From positions 104,142,047-104,206,046 of the forward strand of contig JACSVZ010000002.1 of assembly GCA_014706295.1 (NCBI GenBank): a DNA stretch of 64,000 bases, written 5' to 3'. Within the stretch, counting starts at the first letter, position 1. Every line of letters starts with the position of its first letter. Made by a program: the position numbers and the translations under genes. This DNA comes from Lycocorax pyrrhopterus obiensis. Lineage: Eukaryota > Chordata > Aves > Passeriformes > Paradisaeidae. The notes beneath the pieces were generated by a model. That model saw only the letters and a program-made list of their open reading frames with translations, ran no database searches and had not been told where the DNA came from. Below, piece after piece: positions 26,701 through 40,186 of this stretch.

Positions 26701-28195
26701 CATAGGGCTCTGTTTTGATTCAAAATCATGAAAAATGACATGTGGGGCTAGCCCTGCATGGATTTTCAAGAGGGTTAAGAAGAATTGTGTGAAGAGATTT
26801 GTGCTCTTTGCACAAGGAGTAACCAATATTCTTAGCCTTTTGTTCTGGAGTGGCAAAGGTCTGGGTTTGATGGTGCAAATTTGCTCTGTGGTGTAGTAAG
26901 GAGCACTTGCAAACTGGACACTGGCTGTGGGATCAGACCTTTAAATGGTTTTCTTGAATATTGAAAATACTGAGCAGAACTGCTGACTCTGTACAGTCAG
27001 GGGAAGTGCAGACTTGCATGAACCTTCATGTCCCACAAAAAAAGTAGGCTTATTTTGAGCATCTTGTAGTGACACAATTATTTATCCTTGTGCTAAGACA
27101 AATGTAAGGTTTGCCTGGCCATCTAAGCAGAAAGGCTCTGGAGGGGTTTGTGTGCACAATGTCTTGGGAGAAGCACATTTGGTCTCAGAAGGACAAATCA
27201 TCCTTCCACATTACTGAGCAGTCAGTGTTTTCATTTTCAGATTTAAATGCATTTGCCCAAGACTGTTGGCATCTCTTCCTAGCCCCTCATTGCTTTTAAC
27301 AACACACTGCAATTGTAAAATGGTGCAGCTTTGAAGTTGTCTGCACAGGAAAGCGAAAGCCTTTTTTATTCTTCTGAGTAAGAATAACCACATGAGGACT
27401 TAACGTGCTTTAAGTCACATGCAACATGCTTTATATGTCTAATTGATTTATCTTAGCTTTCCCACATGTCCTCACACAAGCATGCCTCAATGCAGCTTGA
27501 AAGGAGGGAGTGAAGCCTCCTGGCTGAAAGCTGATGGTAAGTAATTAAACCTAGCAGCAGTGAGAACCCCTGAGACAAAATCTTTGGCAGTTTTCTACAC
27601 CATGTAGTGAGCTTGGGTCACCAAGGGCCTGTAAATAGCATCATAATGACTGGTTCCTCAGCAGGGATAAACATGTGCTTTGAGTTTTCTAAATGATTCA
27701 GAGGCATGCTGTGAGATAACTACTGATAACAAGCAGATGTGAAGTTTGCTTTTCAAGACAGGGAGGCTGAGGGGGAAAGTCAAGTAGATTTTGGCTTATG
27801 GTCCTCAGAAAGCCTGATATTTGAAGATCATTAAAGCCTTTTTTTTTTTTCAGAGGAGGAGCTCAGTTGTATCTGATGAAGGCAATGCTGTTTTAAACCA
27901 GTTCGTGTCAAAGCTAATGGGATAAGTGCAGGCAAAGCCTTCTCTCAGTTTAAACCTGAAGACAAAAATGACACCTCACTTTTCAGGATTAGGAATGTTG
28001 TATAATTTCAAAATCCATTTTACATTTTTCCAGTGCCTTTCTAAAAGCTTTCTCAAAACTTGCATATGGATAAGTCTTTTTTTTTTTTAGTTAAAGGGTG
28101 CCTAAGTGTTGAAGGATGTATTTCATCATACCAGACAGTAGGACACAAAACAAAGGTGCTAAGCTGATGTGCCCATACTCAGTGGGACAGGTGCA
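17764..28195. other. Non-coding stretch, probably COLEC12 5' intron
   Basis: No exon, RNA gene or transposon is recognisable in these 10 kb. Items seen are a TA-rich patch near 20855-20880, a short GT run at about 21130-21150, a purine-rich stretch at 22400-22620, and long T tracts ending in CAG at about 23972-23999 and 27838-27853. The T tracts look like splice acceptors, but neither is followed by a credible exon. Open frames of up to about 116 codons near 24.5-25.2 kb overlap on both strands and resemble no known protein. Confidence 0.5.
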
Positions 28196-28312
28196 GTAAC
28201 GCTGTGGTGCTGGGAGTGCAGGGACAGGCTCGGTGTTAACTTGGGCTCCCAGCCCTGTGTTTCGCGTTATCGGCAGCGATGCACGAGCAGTAGGACGGTG
28301 CATTTGCGAGGC
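28196..28312. promoter_or_regulatory. Small CpG-rich patch, possible regulatory element
   Basis: Nine CpG lie in about 117 bases, seven of them within about 55 bases at 28258-28312, against a CpG-poor background. There is no TATA box, exon or clear motif set. This is far below the size of a normal CpG-island promoter. A regulatory role is only a guess, and it may equally be a decayed GC-rich repeat. Confidence 0.25.
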
Positions 28313-31300
28313 ATCAAAGGAAATCTGTCAGTCTCCCCAGTCAGGTCATCCATTCTTTCTCAGGGAGGTTTGGAGTTTTGCTAATACTGCACAAGTGGAG
28401 TAATATAAAGAAACTGCATCTCTTGGCATTATTTAAAAAGCCAAAGACCATGTCAATATTCTTTCCTTAATTACAAGAGTTCACAGCAAGCTGAAAGGTG
28501 AGGCGGAAGCTGTTTCAGTGTTCAAGGAGAGAGTGAACTATTTAGTAAGAAAAGTGGTTGCAGACATCATTAATCCACAGTGACTTCTTTGAAACATGTT
28601 GGAATAGTTTTGGGGATGGATTTTTTTTTAAAGCAGTTTTTCTGTATGTTGTTTCAGAGTTTCCTTTTAAGTGGCTCACCCTTATGCCTCACAATACTTT
28701 TTTTTCCTGAAACAGCAAAAAAAGAAGAAAAGTTTCTCCTCACCCTTCCTTGAGGGGCCAGAGAGGGAGAGAAATGAAATCACCAAAGCATACTGGGGCT
28801 CATCAGTTGCCATATGTGTTTGGTGCCTCTTCAGTTTCTGACTTGTCCCAGGTTTCCCAACAGAAATGCACTTGTTCCTCCTGTGACATGAGCTCCCTAG
28901 CTGAAGGTGCACCCTGGTGGTGCACATGCCTGTGTGGGAGCTCACCCCTTGTCTGAGGGTGGAAGGAGCCAGGTCGTCGGGCACAGTTTGAACATGACTG
29001 GCCTGACACACCTGGCTTCCCAAACACAAGTCCCAGCTGAAGCACAGGTACTAGAAGCAGGAGAGAGGTAACTGGGGTGACTTTCCTGGTGCAACAGGAA
29101 AACTGAATTCAGAGAAACATCTCTTCAAATGCATTAAGGGAACAAGCATGACATACTATTAATATTTTCCTTTCTGATCTTCTACCCAAGGAAGATCTCA
29201 GCATGGCTCGGGCAGCCTCTGTGTACTCAGAAAATTATCCATGGGGCATCTGTTTGCTCTTTGCTGTTGAATTGGTTTCCATAAGCACAGGCAGCTGGTC
29301 ACTGGCTGTTGTGAGATACCCTCTTCAGCCTGTCCATCAAAACTCCTTTTTATAGTCATATAGTTTGGTGCAATTAATGGTTTTCAAGAGCATAGAATGC
29401 TTTAAAAATGCATAGGCTCATAACTTTACAATTAGAGGGCACCATTATGATCATGAAGCCTGACCTTTTACAAAATACAAGAGAGCAGAATTGCTGAAAA
29501 ATGCCCATAATTTTTTTTTTCCTGTAGCTAAGGCATATCTTATTAAAAGACATCCAGCCTTAATTTTAACATTTCATGCAGCAGAAAATCCCTTATATGT
29601 TTTTCCACTGTTCCCCATTGCTAATCATTATCTCTTATAAGAATTATCAGCTTGTGTATGCTTGGAATATGTTTAACTTCACTGTCCACCACATTGGCTT
29701 TTATCATGTCTTTGTTTGAAAGCCATGTATTGTCAGAAGAGGTTTCATTTATGAACAAAACATGAGTGAGTCAGCTTAGCCTCATCTTTGATAAACTCAG
29801 TAAAATTACGTTTTCTTTAACCCCTCATTTTAAGGAAAGTTTTTATCATCCTTTCATCTGTACTGTCCAATTCATTTTTGCATTTCAGTTGCTCAATGAG
29901 TGGATGCAGAAACAGCATAAACTATTCCAGTGCCATCCAGACACTGTTATACCACGTCTCTAATTTTGCTTACAGACTTAGCCATTGCATTTACTCTCTC
30001 CTCATTTACTCTCTCCTCAGTTACAGGGTTTCCTACTGTCAGGCTCTGGTGGTTACCCACACTGCCTTCCTTGCTTGCTGAAACACAGTCAGCTATCCCT
30101 CCTACATGACTCGGCTCTTGCCTTTTATGTTTAGTTGGCAATATTTTAAAAGAAGACAGTACTGGATGAGCAAAACCAATTACCTCACAATTGAGCTGCT
30201 TAGTAGTTCTGACTCCTCAATATTTTCCAAAGTTTGTGTCCTCTGGTGGGGTTTTCAGCCATGACCCACAGACTGGTGAACCCACCACAACTGCCAGATA
30301 TTTTATGCTGTACAGACATACTCTCCACATCCTCATGCACCTTTTTGGAGATTATATTGCCATTTGCAAGAATGTGGTGCTGAATATGGGTTTCATGTCA
30401 GGCTGTTTCTGGCTCGGTGCCTCTTTGATGTGTCCTCATTCAATAGCCAGGTGGGCTTGCAGTCTGTACAAAACTTCTGACAACTGCAGCCTTCAGATAA
30501 CAAGTGTATCAGCATGGTGGTAACCTCCTCTTGGTATACAGTGAACATCTGTTTCTGTCACAGCCTCCTTACATGACACAATGTTATGTGGGGAAGGCAG
30601 ATGCTCCTCTGAGCCTTTGTTGAAGTGGTATTGCCATGAAAATGAGTGGATTAACTGTATCTCCTTCTTTTACAGGGACTGAGAGAGGAGGAAGTTTAGA
30701 GGGGTGGGTTTTTAGCAAACTGTGTTTTGGAGTGTTTCAAAAGCCCTCACTGCCAGACTTCAGGCGAAGCAGCTAGAAATACTATACTCACCAAGTCATT
30801 TATAATACACTTTAGGTCACACCATTCAAACAGTAACTTATTCAGTACAGTCGCTGTCCAGAATTGCTTCCAGGTTAAGGACAGGGGTGTATGCGACATG
30901 AACTGACCCAGAAGGCAACCAGGTGGTAGACTCATGTGCAATGCAGCCACTGAATCTTGAGGCCACCAGGGACTTCTGCAGGGGAGTCAGAGGGAGAAGA
31001 ATGTGATGGAGTGGGTCTGGGGCTCTTTGCACAAGGACCAGGTGCTGCTTGGCTCTTGAGAGATGGAGAGATTCCCTTGTGCATCAGAAGTTTTACAAGT
31101 GAAAAGACGGAGGGGAAGTCCAGGGTGTGAGAAGACATTAGAGGAGGATGACTCCACAGGACATCTGGAATTACTGACAGACCCATGTGTGTGTTGTGGA
31201 GATGGGGAAGTGGGACACAGCAGAGGGATGCAGGAAATATGAGGGAGTCACTTGGGGGAAACGGAGATAGCAGCTGCCTTGGAGCTCTTCTGGAAGAGGT

Positions 31301-34300
31301 CAGAAAAACATGTAAGGAACCCAGTGGCAAAGGGATTTTAATCACTGAGTCTAGGGGTGGCCAACCTAGGGTCCAAAATTTCAGTAGTAAAAATGTGGTG
31401 AAAGCTAACTGTAGGACCTTTTAAAGAAAACCTGTATGACTAAATGACAGCTTCAGGCTGAGTTACTGATCTGAGACGTATTTGTAAACCAGCAAGGAAT
31501 GAACCGTTGACATGCACCCCTTTGAAACAACGTGGAAAATTAACACTTTGTTGTGAGTGCCTAAAGGAAGGCTTTCTGCAAGTTTTAACCTCCCATCCCA
31601 CAAGCTTTCACAGGGAGAGCTGGAATTGCTGAGGAGGTGGGATACCAACAGGAACTGTGTAATATCTAGCTGTGCCTATGTTCGTCCACGGGAACTTCAG
31701 TGTGTGATAGGCACAGCAGGTAAAGTGTCAGAGACCTGCAAAGTTCTCAGGATGTTTGTGAGGGGGGAGATAGGGACGTGTGGAGAAGACTGGAGATAAC
31801 TGAGTAGTGAGTTATTGCACAACACGAGTCACGCAGTTTTTACCTCATCTGGCTAAAATTCAAATTGGTTTCAGAGGGCTAATTTATCCCAGCCTGGTTC
31901 TTAAGTGTCTGGTATCTACCAAGCTGACTAGCTGAATTAGAAGAGAGGCTTGGGACCAGAGTAGCAGGGAAGCTAAGTCAGGATGGGGGCATGTTAGCCA
32001 TAATCACATTATTCTTCAACCTCACTTGGGTAAATGATGTGGTATTAATTATGAGATATTCTGAATGCAGATCACTTCCTAAAACTGTTAAATGAGCTTT
32101 TAGATTTTCTTCATATACCACTTTAATAAAGCAGGAGTTTTACATACAGGAGATATTCCAATTGAGCATGGTGAACTTGCAAAAAGACTCTATTTTGCAT
32201 TAATTTCTCCTAATGATATTATTCCCCACAGCCCAGGCTTTATATTGTGTATTTTCAGAGTTTCTGAGGGTGTTCCTGGAAGCACTGCCTTGACAGGGAA
32301 CCTGGAAGGGCTACAGAAAGATTGGGTCCTGGGAAGATATAAGCTGATTTTTAATACAGTTCTTCTTCTGGATTGGTGGCCCCTTTTTTGAAGTGCTTTT
32401 GAATATCCCTCAAAATATATTAAAGGAACAAAACCAGAGGTTTTGGACATGGCTTTTAAAATCTGTTTCAACAAGTAACATTTTAATTGCAGTATTATAT
32501 TCTAGTGCTGTTCTGTTTTCACTTGTACCAATTTAGATCTAGAATTACTACACTGAAATGATCCTGGATTCACATTGATATAAGAGTTGAAAACTTGGTT
32601 CAGAAGTAAAAAAACTTGCTCAGGAAGGCAGCAAATTCCATGGAAAATCTGCAATTAGGACTTTGCTCTGTGTATCTCAGCACTGGAGGGACCATATATT
32701 TCAAACTAGTACCTGATGGGAGTCAAATTTTGTTTCTGTGCTGTTTAAGGTGGACAGCATGACTGGCAGTCTGTATTTAAGGACAAAGGTATAAACACAA
32801 AATAGTGCAGTAAAAATTTCACCATCAAGCTTAACAGAATGGCCAATGTGGTATTTTAGGGCTGAAAATTGGATTATGCTAAAAATCTAAATCTGAGGAA
32901 AAATTATTGTGAATGAAGAATTTTCTGTTGGGAAAAAATGTTATAATTATAGAAAAAAAATCGTCTCTTTTCTGTGGTCACTGAATCACAGATTTTTTTT
33001 TCTTGTGAGTTCTCTGTTCGTCCCAAACATGTTCATCCCAAATATAAATTTTGGACAAACTTATTTTTTTAGAGCTTTTGGTTTTATTCTGTCTGGTCAG
33101 TCAAAATCAAGATCTCAGCCCCTTTTTGAAGGACAAAAATAAGTAAGTAAATGGGATCAGTCTAGAGTCTTCAAAACAGGGACCTTGGCTATATAGTAAT
33201 AATAGACCAGATTTCAGAAGAGTGAACCACCAGCAGCTTCAGTTAACCTCCTACCCAGGTATTTAATGTTAAACTGTCTCTTTGATGAATGGCCCCAATT
33301 TCAGCAGGAATTCCCAGGTAATTTTGAAATGCAGGCTGTTTATTTAGTAACTCCCCTGGACCTGGAAGTGCTTTACATTCCTGTGGGGCAAAACCAACTC
33401 TTTTCCATATTCGACATACAGCCAAATGGTGTGTCAATACTGAAGAAATGCTTGTCCTGCTGACCAGCATGTTGGAGGCAGAGGAACATATATTTGAAAA
33501 ACTGCAATGCAGGCAGAACTAGGAAAACCCTTTAATTTCCACTGTCTCCTCATTTTTACCAGCAGTGGTGTTTTGTACTAGATATCCTGAAATTCTGTAT
33601 TAGAAAACATCTTCCAATAATCTGTTCACTTGAAAGTCAAAATATGTTCATTTTTTCATCAAACAATTGCAGATTTAGGGACGAATTCTGCTGCTTTCTG
33701 AGTGACTACAGCTGCAAGTTGAGTTGGCGCATCTGTGCTGCCATATGAATACCAGACTTGATTTATGAGGTGAATTTCCACTACAGAAAATTGTCTTAAT
33801 TCATGGTAATAATCTTTTAGAGCTGAGTTTCAGTCTGCAATAGCTGCTAAGCAAATTCAATCTGTTAAAATAAATGTGCATTCACTAAAGGGTCTCAAGC
33901 TAAGTGAAAATACAAATTTTGGAACTTGTGCCTGTGCTAATTTTCACACACAGCTGAAGGATGGGCTGTTCTCTTTCTTTCAATAAAGGGTGGAAAACCA
34001 GGGAATGGACATCAGTCAGCACACCAGATTTTGGGCTGAGTTTTGTCTGTGTGATGACATTAACTCTGTGAGGCTCCACCAGAGCAGGTACAAAGGTAAT
34101 TTGGCCTCACTGCTGTAAGAAAGTAAAATAGATTAGTCTGCAACTTCTCTTGAAGATGGGGTGAGTCAGTGAGAACTGGCACTGAATCTAAACACTGAGC
34201 CTTAATGAAAATTCGAGGCAATGGGGTTTTTTTCACTTTGTAAGATTGCCAGGCACTGTTCAGATGAATTAAGAAGACACAGGCCCTCAGTCTTCCTTTT

Positions 34301-34537
34301 TGCAACACATTAAGCATCCTTGTTGAAATGCAACAGTGTTCATTGAAGAAGCACCCTCGGTATTACAGTGGCATTTTCTCTGTTAATAAGTGTCAGACTG
34401 GATAATATAGGATATCTGGGTGCTCAGCCTTCCACAGTTTGCTGCCTACTGGAAAAGGGTGCCAAAACAGTAACACACCTACAGGCTGCAGAAAAACTGA
34501 GTGTGAGTGTGAACATCCCTCAAGCAATGCCCTGAAG
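28313..34537. other. Non-coding stretch, probably COLEC12 5' intron
   Basis: No exon or transposon is recognisable. A minus-strand open frame of 137 codons (30932-31345) is proline/serine-rich and has no family resemblance, so I take it as chance. A perfect 15-base tandem duplication lies at 29988-30017. Confidence 0.5.
29988..30017 (+). repeat. Perfect 2 x 15-base tandem duplication
   Basis: The unit 'catttactctctcct' occurs twice head to tail with no mismatch, then is followed by 'cag'. The exactness suggests a recent local slippage event. No function is suggested. Confidence 0.9.
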
Positions 34538-34700
34538 CGAAGGTGGCCACACATTCTCTGCAGTGACTGTCCCCCTTCCATGACGGGGTTCCTGCCACGC
34601 TGCAGATTCCCAAAAGCGCCCTTACCCCTTCCCCCAGCGCGGCATTCTGGAAGCGGCTGGAAGCAGAGCACAAGCCGCCCCCAGCTGTGACTCACACGGG
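34538..34700. promoter_or_regulatory. CpG-rich patch with an AP-1 type site, possible enhancer
   Basis: About nine CpG fall in about 160 bases, in a locally GC-rich block, and a perfect TGACTCA (AP-1/TRE consensus) lies at 34688-34694. Such a block deep in a long 5' intron could be an enhancer or an alternative promoter. I see no exon, start codon context or TATA element to support a promoter, so this is a weak inference. Confidence 0.3.
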
Positions 34701-37700
34701 GAATGATTCAATCACAGCTCACAGGGAGGCAGCTTTCTTGGCTGTAAAAGGCTGATGTGCTGATTACCCGTTATGCCATGAAAAGCTGACAAAACCCCAC
34801 CATTTCTGTCTCTGTTCTCTTGCAAGTCCTGGGAACCTTCCCAGCGGATGTGGATAAAGGAAACTTTGCAAGAAAGCTGGTTTTGATGCTTAAGCCTTCA
34901 TGCACGGCTGTCCAGTACTTCTAGCAATCTTCCAGTGTTTGATTTATTATATCATTCATTATCCTTTTTTGGTTGTAACTGAATTGTCCCAAAATGCAGC
35001 ATTTAATTTATTTCTAGAAGTAAGAGTGCAAATACAACAGAAAGGATGCTCAGGATAGGGACTGCAGGGACCAGCTGGATCTCAGAAGTTTTCTGTGAAT
35101 GTCAAGTGAGCTTTATCTGAAGTAGTACTTCAGTAAACAGCTTCTACGAGCCAGTCCAAATTAGCCCTTTTAGGTTTTCTAGATAATGCTTCTGTTTCAT
35201 GTCCTGGTCCTAAATCCTTACTCTCCATATTGTGATTTTTTTAGTAGTCACTAGCGTTATCAGCAAATTTTCATTTATTTAAATAGTAAATCATACTAGT
35301 AAAAATAGTAAAAATTAAGTATGATTATGTTTTCCCAAGCTATATTGATTGACTGAAATATTGTTCTTCCCTCGTACTTTTCCATGCTCCCTATACTCTT
35401 CAAGGAAATAGTTGCACTTTGGCAAAAAGAGTTTTCCTCCAGAAGTTGGCTGACAGCTCTGAAGAATGTCCTGCAGACTGGAAGAACCAGATTTAAAGGA
35501 AAAAAAAAATTAAAAGAGTCAAGATGAGAAATGTGTCCTTTCACCCCTATATAAGAGACATATACTTGACTTAGTTGTTGCCTCCCAAGGTGGATGTCTG
35601 TGCCCACTCTCGGGAAAAGCAACAGTATGGCAGTTTTGTTTAACAAACCAGGTCAAAGATAACTCACCAAAGCTCTTAGCATTTTCTGGCAGTATTAGAG
35701 GGCCATGATTCAACATAATGAACTATCCCTGAGCAGCTTCTCCCCCCATATTAATAGAAGTGGGCTTTTAATTAGCCTCCAGCCCTTATTCCTTTGGATT
35801 CACTTTATTTTATTTCTTGAACAGACTTACTACCTGCTTTATAAGAAAAAAAAACAAACCATCTTGTGTTCCAGCATACACTGAACCTTATCATCTGCTG
35901 TCTCCATCCAGTGCCATGAAACATCTGGGAGGGTTATCTGCTCACTCCCTGTTTTAATTCTGATCTCAGCTGGATCAGAAAGACACATCCCCCTAGGGGT
36001 AGTGAGGCATCTTGTCATCACCGTGAACTTCCCCTAGAGACATATATTTTCTGTGCAGCAGGCCAGAGCAGAGACACACATATTTCCATGTGTAGGGATT
36101 CGAGCCAAAGCACTTAACTACTCTGACCTCTTGTGTGTGATAGGCTGTGCAATTCTATCTAGTTACTCCTGTACAAAGTCCAATGACTTTGTTTTTGGCT
36201 AAAGCGTATCTTTTAAATGAGGAGTCGGGCTTGATCTAAAGGCATTAAAGTACAGGGAATCCCCTGTGATGGTAATTTGTTCCAGTTGTAATCACCCCCA
36301 CTTCTTCAATTTTTGCTTTTTTTCCAAGAAGAGTCTCTACCTCCAGCTTGTAACCAGGAATGTATGTTACTCCTACCTCTTCATAAAAGTGCCCTTTAGT
36401 GACAGCGCTCCATTAAAGCACCCAAGTTTGCAGCCAAATCTTCTGGCTTTCTTTTAATTACTGTTTTCTTCCAAGTATGAAAAGCGTTTGGCTCAATTTA
36501 AGCCTTTCACTGTAAACCCCAGACTCCTGGTAAGACTCATAGTAGTGGAAACACCTGGTGTGACTTGCAGCCTCCCGTCTAGGGACAGCAGGGTCATTAG
36601 CTCAGTAGCAGCTCCCTCCTGTATGTGCTACCTTGGAGCCAGAGGCCCTCAAGACTCCTGACTCCATCAGGAGCTGCCCTTGGTCACCAGCTCCAGGAGA
36701 CCTTTTCTCTTGGTCTTTGAATGACTGGCCTGTAGAGCTGGTCCAAGGTTGTCCAGCCTCCAAGTACTGTCTCCAGCATAAGAAGGCTGGAAGCCACAGC
36801 AGTGAGTTGGGCTTTTCCAGTCCCTGTGTTGAGCTGAGTTCTCATCAGTGCTGCAATGCTCAAGGCCGGACCAGCTGCCAGCTCACTCCAGCAAGCCAAA
36901 AAGCTGGCTCTGCCCTTTTGTCCCTAACATCATGGTGGGAACGCTTTGGTAGCCTCCATTGTCATCTCACTCGTTATCTTTTTTGGAGACACCGCTCTCC
37001 GCTCACAGCACACATGGTTTGTGATTTTTTTTCCAGCATACTCTTAGATACCCTGATATTCACTTTCCTGTATGTGGTCCCAGTTTATCCTGTGACTCAG
37101 CTTGCTTGAATGGCTGCCCTGTACTCATCATTATGTTTAGTTATGCACTAAGTTTTGTGTTCCCTTGGGAAACCTATAAGGTTTGTGTCTGCGGCTGAGA
37201 GAGGCCAAAGAAGGACTTCTCGCAAAGCTGTATGCCATTTTCAGACAATCCAAAATATTATGGAGCCGCTAAGCAGTTTACTAACTAATGAAATAATGAT
37301 TAAAAATTAAGTGCTCTTCTGTCTTCTGGCCTCTGTCCATGTACAGTAAAATTTTGACCTGAGTTTGCTCGTGCACCTTGGCAGAACACAGAGGAAATTT
37401 CTGTAAGTGCATTTAAATTTCTTTAACAAAGCACTCAGCAAAACAAGAAGTGGAAGAGAGAAGAACCTGCATAACAAATTATGCTACCCAATTTCTGCAG
37501 GGGTGTAACACTTTTTGCTGGGCATATCCTCTCTCATCTTTTGGCACAAGAACTACCGGGACATTTATCAAGCAGTTTCATCTATTTTAGGGTCATGTGC
37601 AAAACTACGCAACACAGTTCATCTAAAAATTTACAGACATTGATCTCACCAGTAAAAAATAGTATTCATATGGTAGGTTATGAAAAAACTGAATACCTTA

Positions 37701-39762
37701 ATTCTCCTTAAAAATATTTTTTAAAGTCTTAGTTTTCACGGCATTAAAGAAAGTCTTGTCTAAACTATTTAAATAGAGTGGTGCATTGTTCAAATGAGCA
37801 AACAAGATGCCGTCTTTTCTTGTGGATCGGGAAAGAAGTGTGGAACAAGAAGAACATGAAAAGCAGTGAAAACTCTTAGTCTCTTACATGAAAATGCTAC
37901 AGCTTATGTGTTCAAACATTTCTTCCTTTTGGAGGCTGCAGTAAGATTCAGACTATGAGGAGGTATGAAGTGTGCTTAAACAAACAAACGATACATTTCA
38001 TTGAAAAAGAAGGTTCTGCTCACACTGAGAACTCTGCTTTTCATGATTTCCTATTTGTGATGTGTGCCTTTAGCTATAGTTTACGGTTTTCAACATTTCC
38101 AGCTCTGCTTTTCAGGAGGATGTAGTTCAGCCATGGAAAAAATTTGTACTGGACTGAAACTTACCATACAAGGAACTAGCCAAGAAATAAATGTACTCAG
38201 TCAAATAAAATTGCTGAGAAACAGAATTTTTAGAAAATATTTTTACTCTTAATATGTGAAAATTATTTTTCAGCCTATTAGTTATAAACCTTAGAGCACT
38301 ACAGGGACTAAGTGCCTGTGGATTCCAAAGACACAAGGAAGAGTTATTTTGTATTTTATTGGATTTTCCTTAAACAGGTTACAGTGCTGCGTGTTAATTT
38401 TTTTAATATAAAGTTTCCACTGAGCTGCCAGTGTGGCAGCTTCACCTGCTCTTCTGTTTTATGCTTTTAGCTTGACATGGAATAAAAAACATTTTCCATC
38501 TCCCTGGCTGAGTGATACACCTGCACTGATGTAAATTGCATGTAAGTTTGTGGAAGCCAGAGAGGTTGCACTTGTGTAACTGAAATTGTGATTAGGAACA
38601 AGAGTGTTTAGTGCAGTTTAGTGCTAAAAACATTTGACACTTGCTTTGAACAAATAAATTACAGTGTCTCCACACTTAGTTGGAAAGGCTGTGGGTCAAG
38701 GGTGTGATGTATTTCTCTGCTGGAGTTCAAAAGAGCAGCTGCAGACTATGGCATAAATAACAGCAGATATTGACCTCTTTGAGAGTGAAAAGGCAAGATA
38801 TATTGACCCTGAAGTCGAATATTGACCCCAGATTTGTTTCAGTATTTTTTTTCTTTTCTTCAAGGAGCAATAAATCTTGGTATTTGGCAAAAAAACAAGA
38901 ATGAAAAAGCAAATTCAGGTTTGACATAAATATGGTCAATTCTATTAGCTTTCTAAGTTCTTTCCACCTTTTACAGAAAGGGACCATTTTCCTTGCATTT
39001 TTAGTGGTATATCATATTGAAACAAGGAAACTGATTATTGCAGCCATTGTTTGAGAATTTCAACATTCTTCAAAAAGTTAAAAGTGTGATAAAGTTACAA
39101 GTGTAGAAGAACATTGGAAACCAGTGAGAAAGTTCTAAAACAGACATGTTGGTTTGCAGTCCAAAAGTCTTTGGCATTAACTTCAGGAAGAATAATTTTT
39201 CAAAATGAGTTTAGACATCTTGACTGTTTGAGTTCACTTACTTTCCTTCTTCCCTCTTCCCTGAATAGTTGTCCTCCAAATTTTCAGTTACTTTGAGATT
39301 GCTTTCACTGAAGCACAAGCTAATTTTTGGGTTTGGGGTTTTTTATTGCATAAGGTTGTACCTTTCACAGGAACTTTTAATAATATATTTATGTGTCAAC
39401 TAGGGGAAAAAAAAACCCAAGGTCTCCTTTACAATTTTTTGGCTGAATTAAAATTTACAAACACCCACTTGTAACTATAGATTTATATTATGCTTTCTGC
39501 CTCTTAATTAAAATGCCCTGGGATTTTCTCTCCCTTAAAGCATATAGATTTTATAGTGAAAAGTTCTAAGTTTTTTATTTAGTCTTCTGGGTAAGAAAAT
39601 TATTTTGTTCTGTTTAAACCTTTCACTGTCAGCCTCAGTCCCCTGATAAAGCTTGTAGCAATGAGCTTGAAATGCATGGTAAGACTTGAGTCATACCAGA
39701 CTAAAGACTAGTAAGTCGTACTTAAGTCTTGACCTAAGTCAGACTTTAAATAGATTGTAAGT
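34701..39762. other. Non-coding stretch, probably COLEC12 5' intron
   Basis: No exon or transposon is recognisable. The longest open frame in the upstream 50 kb, 158 codons on the + strand at 36633-37109, lies here. It has no domain, no repeats, no signal peptide at its start and no splice context, so I do not call it a gene. Confidence 0.5.
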
Positions 39763-40186
39763 CCTATGAGGCATGGCTGAGGGAGCTGGAGTTGTTTAGC
39801 CTGGAGAAAAGCAAGCTCAAGAGTGACCTTATCACTCTCTTTAACCACCTGAAAGGAGGGTGTAGCCAGCTGGGGGTTGGTCTCTTCTCTTAGGCAACCA
39901 GTGACTGGACAAGAGGACATGGCCTCAAGCTATGTCCCCTGCATACCCTCCCCCTGCAGGGGAGGTTAAGGCTGGACATCAGGGGGAATTTCTTCACTGA
40001 AAGGGTTGTCAAGTATTGGAATGGACTGCCAAGGGAGGTGGTGGAGTCACCATCCCTGGAGGTCTTCAAGAAACAACTAGTTGTGGCACTCAGTGCCGTG
40101 GTATAGTTGACAAAGTGGAGATGGGTCAAAGGCTGGACTCAATGAACTTGTAGGTCTTTTCCAACCAAAATGATTCTGTGATTCTG
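39763..40186 (+). mobile_element. CR1 LINE 3' fragment, + strand
   Basis: The text runs in the sense direction of CR1: 'ggctgagggagctggagttg', then 'ctgaaaggagggtgtagcca', 'ggacaagaggacatggcctc', 'aatttcttcactgaaagggt' and 'ggtggtggagtcaccatccc'. It ends in the 8-base terminal repeats 'tgattctgtgattctg'. It covers the last part of ORF2 plus the short 3' UTR. It is better preserved than the other copies here, so probably younger. A short extra segment, 'tatgtcccctgcataccctc', interrupts the expected text near 39930-39950. It is the only CR1 copy in the window on the + strand. Confidence 0.93.

Noticed and set aside
27838..27926. T tract plus CAG followed by GAGGAG, considered as the missing acidic N-terminal COLEC12 exon
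   Set aside because: The Glu-like frame hits TGA within seven codons. No tyrosine-type tail sequence follows, and no good donor is present.
30932..31345. 137-codon minus-strand frame rich in Pro and Ser
   Set aside because: No family resemblance, no repeats and no splice context. Probably chance in a purine-rich stretch of the + strand.
36633..37109. 158-codon open frame on the + strand, the longest in the first 50 kb
   Set aside because: No recognisable domain, biased toward Ser/Cys/His as random frames are, with no splice or promoter context. This length is expected by chance in 50 kb.
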